From contig NZ_BDHH01000003.1 in NCBI RefSeq assembly GCF_001748365.1, positions 13,807 through 77,806 on the forward strand: a stretch of 64,000 bases of DNA, read 5' to 3'. The notes under the pieces are model-generated. The model was not told the DNA's origin, did no database searches, and saw only the letters and a program-made list of their open reading frames with translations. This document shows positions 25,716 to 33,563 of the stretch, piece by piece. Position numbers and translations under genes: made by a program. The stretch is from Fusibacter sp. 3D3. GTDB taxonomy: Bacteria; Bacillota; Clostridia; Peptostreptococcales; Acidaminobacteraceae. How positions within the stretch are numbered: position 1 is the first letter of the stretch; every line of letters begins with the position of its first letter.

Positions 25716-25765
25716 AAAACAGCCGTAGTCGAATTTTAAGAAAATTGGATTGCGGCTGTTTTGAT
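25716..25765 (+). terminator. rho-independent terminator of SPFH operon
   Basis: AAAACAGCCG (25716-25725) pairs with CGGCTGTTTT (25753-25762), with further pairing inside through AATTTT/AAAATT. Confidence 0.75.
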
Positions 25766-25911
25766 ATTTAATAATGTGCATTTGGGAAGTTAACATATAA
25801 TAGTATCTCGAAACCTATATAAGCGAATAGCCATTAACGTAATACCAAAATATAAGCACATGGAATATATAAAACTCAATTTATTATTCGATTTATAAAA
25901 CGAATAATAAA

Positions 25912-26271
25912 TGGGGAAGTGGCATCCCTAGGATGAGAGAAATATGTAAGATGATTGGACTCAAAGAACCTGAAATAGAAGAAAAAGGCTTATTTGTAGT
26001 ATTGAGAATTTATCGAAAAGTGACTTCAGCGAGCTCATTATTCAGCGAAAACAGTGTTGTAGCAAAAACAAAGAGTGAGGTTATTCGAGATGAAAAGGAT
26101 AAAATTTTTGAATTGTTGATTGGAGATAAACAGGTTACTGTAAAGGATATTGCAAATAAGATTGGCATTACAGAGGCATCGGTACAAAGAAGGCTTAAAT
26201 CTATGCAAGAAGATGGTTTAATCAAACGTATTGGCTCAAAGAAATCTGGATATTGGGACGTGAAGCTCTGA
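25912..26271 (+). pseudogene. truncated AlbA-domain ATP-binding protein with wHTH tail
   Basis: In-frame coding similarity begins at about 25912 (WGSGIPRMREICK), well inside the HATPase-like part of AlbA/Schlafen-type proteins, where the intact paralogue at 58576 has MGTGVRRIKYVYS. It ends with a winged helix (VTVKDIANKIGITEASVQRR). The whole N-terminal two-thirds is missing, so an ATG at 25933 would give only a fragment. It may still act as a small DNA-binding protein. Confidence 0.65.
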
Positions 26272-26275
26272 AATA

Positions 26276-26395
26276 TATTTTCTATTAGAAGATGCTATCC
26301 GTTACAAGGGAAGAGAAAAGATGAATATGCAACGCATGATCGCTTTAATGATTTATAAGAGAACTATAAAAATAGAGCATTAACATCATCTTTAA
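26276..26395 (+). pseudogene. relic of a second higBA module
   Basis: The stretch from 26278 is clearly homologous to higB at about 28216-28270 (YPLQGKRKDEYA against HPLQGNRKGEYA). It then switches to a stretch like the end of the antitoxin gene (HDRFNDL against YDRFNDV). An internal deletion thus joined toxin and antitoxin ends. Confidence 0.6.
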
Positions 26396-26443
26396 AAAAA
26401 GTTTAAAGGTTTTGCCATAAAAAAAGTGTATTTTGAAAAATCC

Positions 26444-26474
26444 CCCTACGTTATCCCTTCCTTGTGACGTAGGG
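26444..26474. promoter_or_regulatory. MerR-type operator dyad
   Basis: CCCTACGT (26444-26451) and ACGTAGGG (26467-26474) are perfect 8-bp arms 15 bp apart, placed 36 bp before the MerR start codon. MerR-family proteins bind such dyads inside promoters with long spacers. Autoregulation is likely. Confidence 0.6.
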
Positions 26475-26509
26475 TAATGCAGTAAGATGATGTCAAGGAG
26501 GTGAAATTT

Positions 26510-27238
26510 ATGTCAAAATATACGACCGGAGAACTGGCTAAATTGTGCGATGTTTCGGTTCGGACGGTTCAATTTTATGATACCAAAGAGTTGCTTAAAC
26601 CGACCGAACTTTCAGAAGGTGGCAGACGGCTTTATTCAGATGATGATCTGGAAAAGCTACACTTGATTTGCTTGTTGAAGACCTTTGGACTTTCACTGGA
26701 TTCCATAAAAGACGTACTAAATAGTGAAACACCTAATAAAGTATTGCTTTTGCTACTTGAAGAACAGGCCAGACAAATTAATGCAGAAATTGAAAAAGGA
26801 CAAAAACAGATAAAAGTCATTGAAGCCGTCAAGACGAATCTACGCAATTCGAAAACCATTCAGGTCAATTCAATAAATGACATAGATCACATTATGAATG
26901 GCGAAAGAAAACTTAAAAAAACTTACAGGACTATGTTTGCAATCGGAATCCCCATGGATATTATTGAAATTGCTACAATTTATATTTGGATTACAAAGGG
27001 TATTTGGTGGCCTTTTGCTGTTAGTATGTTGATTATTATTGGGATAGCTGTCCTACTCATAAAAATGTATTATAAAAACACAGCTTACATTTGTCCAGAA
27101 TGCAGTTCGAAATTTAAACCGAGATTTAAAGCGTTTTTCTTTTCAAACCATACCCCAAAGATGAGAAAGCTCACTTGCACAGACTGTGGGCATAAAGGTT
27201 GGTGTGTAGAGACGTATTCAAGTGAGGTGCAAAAATGA
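26510..27238 (+). CDS. MerR-family regulator with membrane segments and zinc ribbon
   Basis: 242 residues. A MerR winged helix is at residues 3-70 (TTGELAKLCDVSVRTVQFYD), followed by a dimerisation coiled coil (about 80-115). Instead of a ligand domain there are two membrane helices (about 140-180) and a C-terminal zinc ribbon (CPEC ... CTDC). The protein would be a membrane-bound transcription factor. ATG 26510 has AAGGAGG with good spacing. It overlaps the following CPBP gene by 4 bp. Confidence 0.85.
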   Translation: MSKYTTGELAKLCDVSVRTVQFYDTKELLKPTELSEGGRRLYSDDDLEKLHLICLLKTFGLSLDSIKDVLNSETPNKVLLLLLEEQARQINAEIEKGQKQIKVIEAVKTNLRNSKTIQVNSINDIDHIMNGERKLKKTYRTMFAIGIPMDIIEIATIYIWITKGIWWPFAVSMLIIIGIAVLLIKMYYKNTAYICPECSSKFKPRFKAFFFSNHTPKMRKLTCTDCGHKGWCVETYSSEVQK

Positions 27239-27750
27239 AAAACACACTTATAAAAGCACTGAAGTTTACGCTTTGTATCTTACCCTTTTCTATAGTTGCA
27301 GGTATTTCAATTGGTTTCTATGAAATGAGCACAGGACTTGCCGATTCAATTCTGACGCAAATGTCTTCGACTTCCTTTGTGTTATTTGTTACAATTCAAA
27401 CGGTTATGTTCGCCTTGATATGCGGCTTTGTGGGATACTTTATCGCAGAAAAGACGGGTCTAGTACGTCAATTCAGCTTCTTACAGTAACGGTGTCAGAC
27501 ACTTTTTGGGAAGTAACGCTCTTAGTCTTTACTGTATCCGTTCATTTTTCTAAATTTGTTCTGTTAAATTAGGAGTTACTTCCGTTTGAGGTGTCCGACA
27601 CCTTTATTTCTGTTGCTCAATGGGGTGTTCGGATTGGTTTTTGGATGGCTCTATAGAAAGCTGGGCATACAATATGCTATGATTGCCCATGCAATGACGC
27701 ATATGTGTTGTGATGCGCTTTTTTTTATTTTTATGTTTTTAAGCAAGTAA
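27235..27750 (+). pseudogene. CPBP intramembrane protease gene, split by a repeat element
   Basis: The N-terminal piece (27235-27489, MKNTLIKALKFTLCILPF through IAEKTGLVRQFSF) matches the start of CPBP/CAAX-type proteases that commonly follow MerR genes. It then hits a stop beside a 112-bp inverted-repeat element. The C-terminal piece resumes after it (about 27613-27750, LLNGVFGLVFGWLYRKLGIQ, then AHAMTH). The middle with the EExxxR motif is absent, so material was lost as well. Non-functional. Confidence 0.7.
27491..27602. mobile_element. REPIN/MITE-like element with terminal inverted repeats
   Basis: The left end (27491-27517) and right end (27575-27602) are imperfect inverted repeats: GGTGTCAGACAC...GGAAGTAAC on the left, and its complement GTTACTTCC...GGTGTCCGACACC on the right. 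The interior is non-coding. A lone GGTGTCCGACACC at 30051-30063 is a second family member. It interrupts the CPBP gene. Confidence 0.65.
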
Positions 27751-27759
27751 ATAGAGCGT

Positions 27760-27807
27760 CCTTAATAAAAGTCGTTAGGTAAATATGATTTTTATTAAGG
27801 TTTTTTT
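27760..27807 (+). terminator. rho-independent terminator
   Basis: CCTTAATAAAA (27760-27770) pairs with TTTTATTAAGG (27790-27800), followed by seven T. It follows the CPBP fragment by 10 bp. Confidence 0.8.
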
Positions 27808-27980
27808 CTCTGTCCGCTGCGCGACCTTCGTAACCCTCTCGAAAGCCAAGTAGATTGCCATCATTGTGTGTTTAGACTCCAATGGATGGGGGCATTACTG
27901 CTTAGTTATCAAGGGGTTAAGACTATTTTTTAGGGGATTGAATTTTAGAAGGGAATAGATTTAATTCGTTCAATATTAAT

Positions 27981-28050
27981 TTACCTTTAAGGTTAATTTG
28001 TGTTGAAACTGAAGTTAAAAAGTAGTATAATTAATTAACCTTATAGGTAA
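27981..28050 (+). promoter_or_regulatory. higBA promoter between two mirror-image operators
   Basis: TTGAAA (28003-28008), a 17-bp spacer and TATAAT (28026-28031) form a near-consensus promoter. It is bracketed by TTACCTTTAAGGTTAA (27981-27996) and TTAACCTTATAGGTAA (28035-28050). The first, read on the other strand, matches the second at 15 of 16 positions. This is the expected layout for repression by HigA bound at both sides. Confidence 0.75.
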
Positions 28051-28062
28051 AGAGGTGATGAG

Positions 28063-28362
28063 TTGCTTGACGTAAAATATAAGTCAAATAAATTGGAAAG
28101 AGTGTGTACTAATTACTCTTTTGCGAAAAAAGAATACGGAGATAGAATGGCGATTCTCATCCATCAACGCCTAGATCAAATAAGGTCAGCATCTTCTGTA
28201 GAAATGCTGGTTCAGTTTTCTATTGGAAGATGCCATCCATTACAAGGCAATAGAAAAGGTGAGTATGCAATGGACTTGGTACAGCCTTATCGGATGATCT
28301 TTGAACAAAACGATAAAGAGATTCAAGTCGTTAGAATTATTAAGATAGAGGATTACCACTAG
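28063..28362 (+). CDS. higB: HigB-type toxin (RelE superfamily mRNA interferase)
   Basis: 99 residues, usual for HigB. The family core GRCHPLQGNRKGEYAMDL and the C-terminal IIKIEDYH are present; His and Arg residues there form the RNase site. HigB toxins cleave mRNA on the ribosome until bound by HigA. The start is a TTG at 28063 with GAGGTGA just upstream. The antitoxin gene follows after 25 bp, in the toxin-first order typical of higBA. Confidence 0.88.
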   Translation: MLDVKYKSNKLERVCTNYSFAKKEYGDRMAILIHQRLDQIRSASSVEMLVQFSIGRCHPLQGNRKGEYAMDLVQPYRMIFEQNDKEIQVVRIIKIEDYH

Positions 28363-28387
28363 AAGTAGTGTCAAGGAGGAATGTTTT

Positions 28388-29440
28388 ATGAGGCATAGCA
28401 AAAATACGATTGCTATTCCGCCAGGTGCGACAATACGCGAGCAGATTGAAAATCGAGGCATGAAGCAGAAAGAATTTGCTCTTAGAATGGATTTGTCGGA
28501 AAAGCATGTGAGTAGATTGATCAACGGGCAAGTTGAATTAACACATGACGTTGCATTGAGATTGGAGTCTGTATTGGGTGTGCCAGCAACTTTTTGGAGT
28601 AACCTTGAAGTCATATATCGTGAAAAGTTGGCACGTGTTATTGTAGAAGAAGAAATGGAAAAAGATATGGAGCTGGCAAGTTCATTCCCCTATGCAAAGA
28701 TTGCTACTCTTGGATGGGTGGAAAAGACAAGAAATGCTGAAAAAAAAGTGCTTGAACTAAGACGTTTTTTCGAAGTAGCAAAGCTTGAATTACTTGATAA
28801 TTTAAGAATTCTTGGGATCGCGTATCGAAAGACTGGCGAAAATGGCATCAGTGATTATAGTCTTGCAGTATGGGCTCAAAAAGCGAGATTAGAGGCTCGA
28901 AAATATAATGTTTCGCCAATAAACATCAGTAAATTGAAAGATGAAATCCCTAAGATTAGAGAGATGACTACCAAAACACCAGAGGTGTTTTGTAAAGAAT
29001 TAGTCGATATTTTGGCTGAGTGTGGCATTGCATTAATTTTTCTGCCACATATTGGGGGCTCTTTCTTACACGGTGCGACCTTTTATGATGGAAAAAAGAT
29101 CGTGATGGGCTTAACGGTAAGAGGTAAATATGCGGATAAATTTTGGTTTAGTTTATTTCATGAGTTACATCATATTATGTCAGGTCATATTAGCAATGTC
29201 GAAGAAACCACTTTTCAAGAAGAAAATGATTCAGATACTTTTGCCAAAGACACGCTTATTTTACCAACTGATTTTGATGACTTTGTTAAGATAGGTCATT
29301 TCTCAAAAGAAACCATCTTTTCTTTTGCTGATAAAATAGGGATTTCACCAGGTATCGTTTTAGGCCGTTTACAAAAGGAAAATTATATCCCATATGATCG
29401 CTTTAATGATGTAAAAGAAAAATATGAAATCGAGTATTAA
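28388..29440 (+). CDS. higA: HigA antitoxin fused to ImmA/IrrE metallopeptidase domain
   Basis: 350 residues, far longer than simple HigA (about 100). Residues 10-75 are the HigA XRE domain (MKQKEFALRMDLSEKHVSRL). The C-terminal half has a zinc-protease HELHH motif (FSLFHELHHIMSGH) of the ImmA/IrrE type. ImmA-like domains cleave repressors, so this antitoxin may carry its own switch. RBS AAGGAGG. It probably binds the two operators upstream of higB. Confidence 0.9.
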   Translation: MRHSKNTIAIPPGATIREQIENRGMKQKEFALRMDLSEKHVSRLINGQVELTHDVALRLESVLGVPATFWSNLEVIYREKLARVIVEEEMEKDMELASSFPYAKIATLGWVEKTRNAEKKVLELRRFFEVAKLELLDNLRILGIAYRKTGENGISDYSLAVWAQKARLEARKYNVSPINISKLKDEIPKIREMTTKTPEVFCKELVDILAECGIALIFLPHIGGSFLHGATFYDGKKIVMGLTVRGKYADKFWFSLFHELHHIMSGHISNVEETTFQEENDSDTFAKDTLILPTDFDDFVKIGHFSKETIFSFADKIGISPGIVLGRLQKENYIPYDRFNDVKEKYEIEY

Positions 29441-29499
29441 AAGATTTCATTTCATCCCAAAAACTTCTTTAAGGGTTCAGTCACTTCGTTAAACATGAC

Positions 29500-29706
29500 T
29501 TGCTTTTTAAAAAGACTTCGGTGTATGATTATAAAAAGGGCAGGTATAGAACTGACAGAAATCTCTTCGACGAACTTAAATTAGAGCTCGAAAGAAATAA
29601 GAGGAAGATTAAGTCAGATGGGTTTAAAGCTGTTTTGTCCTACGCATCTAGGTTAGAGCAAGGACAACCAAAGGTAAATGCCTTAAGAAGGGCATCAAAA
29701 AAATAG
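29500..29706 (+). CDS. hypothetical short basic protein, possibly a C-terminal fragment
   Basis: A 68-codon frame (TTG 29500) without a clear RBS encodes a Lys/Arg-rich helical product (FDELKLELERNKRKIKSDGF). It ends at a terminator. The start region merges into non-coding sequence, so this may be the tail of a lost gene. Not recognised. Confidence 0.35.
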   Translation: MLFKKTSVYDYKKGRYRTDRNLFDELKLELERNKRKIKSDGFKAVLSYASRLEQGQPKVNALRRASKK

Positions 29707-29738
29707 GACCATTCGCAGGGAGAATCGGTCTTATTTTT
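29701..29738 (+). terminator. rho-independent terminator
   Basis: AATAGGACC.ATTC pairs with GAAT.CGGTCTTATT (one bulge, one wobble), followed by T residues. Confidence 0.65.
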
Positions 29739-29756
29739 TATGACACAATCTATAAA

Positions 29757-30065
29757 TTATTTTAGAATTTCATTTAGCAATTCACCAAGATTTGTTCCTA
29801 GAGTTGTAAAGACTTTATCTAGATTTGTTTCGTAGTTATTACTTTGCGTAATTGCAAGACGAATACCGTTTTGAAATCTCTCAAACTTGATATCACCTTT
29901 AGCATATCCTCCAAGTCTGTCAGCTAATTTTTTATCAATAAAATTAAATTTATTGCTGACTACAGCATTAGTGAACAAGTCATTATCACGGTATTGGTTA
30001 ATATCTGGTAAATGTAGAAGTAACCAGAACTCAAACAGTGAACGTTTTTGGGTGTCCGACACCAT
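29757..30065 (-). pseudogene. C-terminal fragment, RloB-like
   Basis: The 102-codon frame begins inside the GGTGTCCGACACC repeat, so its first residues (MVSDTQ) are repeat-derived. The rest (SLFEFWLLLHLPDINQYRDN, LGGYAKGDIKFERF, TNLGELLNEIL) resembles the C-terminal part of RloB-type proteins, found with abortive-infection and restriction genes, where an FELWLLLHF motif is typical. The 5' part has been lost at the repeat. The family call rests on motif memory only. Confidence 0.45.
30051..30063. repeat. solo REP-like palindrome
   Basis: GGTGTCCGACACC, identical to the right end of the element at 27491-27602. It sits exactly at the junction between the RloB-like fragment and the GNAT relic. 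Confidence 0.55.
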
Positions 30066-30097
30066 GAAGGAAATTGAAAACAGTGGAAGAAAAACAC

Positions 30098-30297
30098 ATA
30101 TTTGTTTAATCAGAATTTAGAGGTCGGGGGTTAGCCAAAATACTGATTCAACAATTGGAAGAAATGTTCAAGGCGTTAGGGAATAACTTTGCTGTGTTAG
30201 AAACAGGTGTAAATCAAAAGGAAGCACTTATGAACCCTGTATTGGGATGAGTGAGAGTGTGTGCATGAAAAAAACTTTTAGATTAAAAGGGTAATGT
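30098..30297 (+). pseudogene. GNAT acetyltransferase relic
   Basis: It encodes RGRGLAKILIQQLEEMFKAL and FAVLETGVNQKEAL, matching the C-terminal half of the intact gene at 20242-20694 (RGQGISKMLISQLEEMIKEQ). After a small deletion and frameshift the ending (VCMKK-like) is still visible. The N-terminal half is missing at the REP-like junction. Confidence 0.7.
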
Positions 30298-30713
30298 CGA
30301 GAACATATATGCCCTTTATTTTTTATACGTAAATTAAGGTAGAGTGATTCTCATCTAAGTTGGACAATTGCTCTGAAGTTCTGTTAAATAAACTTAGATC
30401 ACATAAATAGGGAAAAAAATAAAAAAAAGGGAGGCATATAGAATAGCATCTGTTGCAAGGAAAAAGCCGAATAAAAGTAGTATTGTAAGAATAATTATTT
30501 CAAATTTTGATGCTCTACAAGTAAAAGAACTCAAAGTGTTGTATCACAAGTAAGGTGGCGTAGACACGATTCAAATTGAGAAAATGGCTTTTGAAAATGA
30601 GCACACAGATTCAAATTCCAGATTTGCAAAGGAGTTCGCCGATTTTAAGAGTCTTAAATGTTTGTAGTAATGCAATTTTAGTCTTTTTAGATGGGCGGTG
30701 TTTGTCAACATAG
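30298..30713. other. relic stretch parallel to 20.7-20.95 kb
   Basis: No intact gene. It contains the phrase TCTAAGTTGGACAATTG, also present at about 20824, and a stretch encoding GGVDTIQIEKMAFENEH, diverged from GGVDTIPIEAMSFENEH at about 20900. Both follow a GNAT gene or relic, so a several-hundred-bp block was duplicated and both copies then decayed. Confidence 0.5.
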
Positions 30714-30965
30714 TTGTCAGTAAAACCTAAAAATCAAGATGATAATTCTTCAATGCGCTCTCTTGTGCTTGACTATTTTATATTTGCAAAAATGTTGTCA
30801 CAAGTTGCGGCATATTATAACACTTATCCGTTCTCCCTTGAGTATCTAATTTTGGAAATCACATATGGGGGAATTGTGGAAGAAATTTTGTTGCGATGGT
30901 TTTTAATGTCGATTTTTGAACTGATATTATGGAAGTTATTTGCTCGTAAATACTTATGTAAGTAA
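30714..30965 (+). pseudogene. central fragment of a CPBP intramembrane protease
   Basis: The 83-codon frame encodes FSLEYLILEITYGGIVEEIL followed by LRWFLMSIFELILWKLFARK. The GGIVEEILLR portion is CPBP motif 1 (EExxxR). Both the N-terminal helices and the later FxxxH and His motifs are absent, and the frame runs into a stop after KYLCK. It complements the pieces at 27235-27750 and 43947-44177. Confidence 0.65.
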
Positions 30966-30971
30966 TAACAG

Positions 30972-31440
30972 AATGGATTACAATACTTTGATCCCTATAG
31001 TAGAAAAACATAAAAGAAATTTTAAAAATATGCTAAAAGAATTTGTAGCAGACAGTGGTTATTCAAGTTAAAAGAACTTAGGGTATCTCAAAGAAAATGA
31101 TATTGAAAGTTCTATCAAATTTCAAAGTCATGAACAAAAGAAGACCCGAAAATACCATAATGACATTGGGAAATATTACAACATGAAAATGACTGAGATT
31201 ATGGATAACCAAAGTATTCTCTGTAAAGCTTTCATTTGTCATGATGGGTGTGAGCTCAAACATTTGAAACCAGAGGTTCATAAATGACCAGTTTAGAAGA
31301 TTTCATCGACGTGGAGATGAAAAAGTAACAAAAGAAATCTTTCTCTATGTTATGGCAATAAATATCAATAAATACTACCGATTTGAGCAAAAAATACTTA
31401 AGCGGTATGAAGGAAATTCTGCCTAACAAACGAGCAACTT
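30972..31440 (+). pseudogene. decayed IS1182-type transposase
   Basis: A frame with stops encodes LIPIVEKHKRNFKNMLKEF, VADSGYSS, then a KTRKYHNDIGKYYNMKMTE region and, in another frame, RRGDEKVTKEIFLYVMAINI. These correspond in order to the DDE core, the insertion and the C-terminal RG..KV segment of IS1182-family transposases. Several stops and frameshifts are present. Confidence 0.6.
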
Positions 31441-31503
31441 TAAAATAAGGACCTATTCGTTCGGTGTTTTGGGTGTGCAAAAAAAAGAGATGTATCTCAT
31501 AAA

Positions 31504-31557
31504 AAAGATTCCCCAAATAATTTCGTTTGTTGAAACGACTTTTATTGAGGAATCTTT
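31504..31557 (-). terminator. terminator of the long minus-strand operon
   Basis: AAAGATTCC (31504-31512) pairs with GGAATCTTT (31549-31557). Read on the minus strand, the stem is followed by six T. It lies 57 bp after the stop of the YheO-type gene. Confidence 0.7.
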
Positions 31558-31613
31558 ACTTTTGATTAGAGCTTTGGTCAAATTATCTTATTTCCCGACT
31601 GCCCCTTTGTTTT

Positions 31614-32249
31614 TTACTCATTCTCTTTAATTTCATTGATGTATTTATAAATCGTATAGCGCGAGACCTTTAACTTATCCGCAACAAATGAAACAGATTT
31701 CTGGTAACTAAACGCCTTCTTCTGATAGAGCATTGAAACCAATCCATATCGATCTGCTTTCTTCATAAGGTCTATCGGTTTACCGATTGAAGCAATACAG
31801 GAATCAAACAAATCACTAATATAAGTCACTTCATCATTTTTAATGGCACTTTGGAGATCACTTCCCACATGACTGAGTTCAACGAGCATATTAGATGCCG
31901 AGATAATAGCTGTATAATCAAAATTTATCCCCAATGCGTAATGATAACCTTCCCCTATATAATTAAAGGTTGAGCTCTTCACATGTCGCCCTGTTGACGT
32001 GATCACCATATGGTCCACATAATCTCGATTCGTAAAAAGGACTTCATCATTGCCATCATTTAAACCGTATATATCTGCAGTGGACCCAACTTGCCGTCCA
32101 CTTACACGTCCATTATAGATCGCAAGGATAGGGTGTCCAGGTTTAGACATATCATGAATAAGTGTCTCACAAGATGATCCAAACATCTTTGCAAGCCCTT
32201 CACCTGTTCTATTCAAAAAATCCAATACACGTTCTCGTTCACTTGCCAT
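31614..32249 (-). CDS. YheO-type PAS/HTH transcription regulator
   Basis: 211 residues. The N-terminal PAS-like YheO domain (about 10-125; CETLIHDMSKPGHPILAIYN is its signature) is followed by a DNA-binding helix-turn-helix (about 165-207; SVSFVADKLKVSRYTIYKYI). Family members are often linked to amino-acid or peptide genes. ATG 32249 has GGAGG 8 nt upstream and is preferred over a start 10 codons earlier. It is the last gene of the operon, about 80 bp after the amidohydrolase, and may regulate it. Confidence 0.85.
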   Translation of the reverse strand: MASERERVLDFLNRTGEGLAKMFGSSCETLIHDMSKPGHPILAIYNGRVSGRQVGSTADIYGLNDGNDEVLFTNRDYVDHMVITSTGRHVKSSTFNYIGEGYHYALGINFDYTAIISASNMLVELSHVGSDLQSAIKNDEVTYISDLFDSCIASIGKPIDLMKKADRYGLVSMLYQKKAFSYQKSVSFVADKLKVSRYTIYKYINEIKENE

Positions 32250-32330
32250 GACATACACCTCCAAATCAAGAGTCTTCAATTACTGATTTTAGCATATCAA
32301 TTCTGAAATTGCAAAAGATCACGAGATCCG

Positions 32331-33563
32331 TTAATCACAGCGTTTTACAGGAAATCCGTTTTGGAAGACTACTTTGATTTTATCAGAACCCTGTAGTCTG
32401 GTAATATCCTCAAGTGGATTGCCCGAAACAACCACTAAATCCGCTAATTTGCCCACTTCAATCGTCCCAATCAAATCACTCTGTTGAAGTAAATAAGCGG
32501 CATTTTTTGTGGCAGATTTAATCGCTTCCATAGGGGTTAATCCCGCTTCCGTCATTGCCACAAACTCTCTACCGATCTCTGAGTACCGCGTATTCTTAGA
32601 ATTTGTAAAATCCGTTCCAAATGCAATTCGAATACCAGCCGCTTTTGCCATCTCTATGGACTTTATATTATGCACTGCACAGGCTTTTCCCTTTTCATAA
32701 ATAGACGCAGGCAATACAGCCTTCATCTTAGGGATTCCAAGCGAAATTGCCAAAGTGGAGACTAAAGTACAATCATTTTTAACCATGAGCTCAATACATG
32801 CCTCATCGAGCATAACACCATGTTCAATACTTCTAACACCTGCTTTGAGCGCGTTTAATGTTCCCGCTGTTCCAGTGCAGTGCGCTGCAACATAGGTACC
32901 ACGTCTCTCCGCTTCTGCCACGATCGCCGTAAGCTCTTCAAAAGAGAACTGAACATCCGTGATCTTATCTATAGGTGAAGAAACGCCACCTGTTGCCATG
33001 ACTTTGATAAACTGAGCACCATTTCTAAATTGCGTTCTAACCGCTTCAAGACATTCAGGAATACCATCTGCTAATACAGATAAAGGTGAATGCGCGTTTA
33101 AATACGCCTTAGAAAATTGATGTCCTGAATCACCATGTCCAGCGGTCACACTTATGATGCGCCCACTTGGCATGATCTTTGGTCCTCTTACAAGTCCCAA
33201 ATCAACAGATCTGCCAAGTGAAGGGCCAAATAGTCCCATATCTCTAATAGAAGTAAAACCTGAATCCAACAATTCACCCAAGTCATGTGCTGCACTTAGA
33301 ATCAAATCAAGGTGTGAATCTAAGTTCTCATCATATCCTTGAGAATCAGCACCAATCACATGGGCATGGCAATCTATAAATCCGGGCATGAGGGTTGCAT
33401 CTGGTATTCTGATCACTTCAACATCATCCCTTTCTGGACAATGCTCAACTGAACCTACGTATATAATTTTGTCAGCTTCCACAAGTACACAAGCATTTTC
33501 CATGGCATCGTCATGACATCCATCTATAACTCTACCTTCAACTTTATAGGCTTTCATAAGCAT
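32331..33563 (-). CDS. amidohydrolase family metal-dependent hydrolase
   Basis: 410 residues with the full metal site: HxH in FIDCHAHVIG, Lys in FIKVMATGG, His in AAHCTG, His in IEHGVM and Asp in FGTDFTNS. The small beta-sandwich domain is made from both termini (DATLMPGFID; GKLADLVVVSGNPLEDI). Closest in style to the prolidase/N-acyl-amino-acid hydrolases of the amidohydrolase superfamily. Its ATG follows the OppF stop directly (TAAATG), so it is translated with the importer and should act on imported material. Confidence 0.9.
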   Translation of the reverse strand: MLMKAYKVEGRVIDGCHDDAMENACVLVEADKIIYVGSVEHCPERDDVEVIRIPDATLMPGFIDCHAHVIGADSQGYDENLDSHLDLILSAAHDLGELLDSGFTSIRDMGLFGPSLGRSVDLGLVRGPKIMPSGRIISVTAGHGDSGHQFSKAYLNAHSPLSVLADGIPECLEAVRTQFRNGAQFIKVMATGGVSSPIDKITDVQFSFEELTAIVAEAERRGTYVAAHCTGTAGTLNALKAGVRSIEHGVMLDEACIELMVKNDCTLVSTLAISLGIPKMKAVLPASIYEKGKACAVHNIKSIEMAKAAGIRIAFGTDFTNSKNTRYSEIGREFVAMTEAGLTPMEAIKSATKNAAYLLQQSDLIGTIEVGKLADLVVVSGNPLEDITRLQGSDKIKVVFQNGFPVKRCD

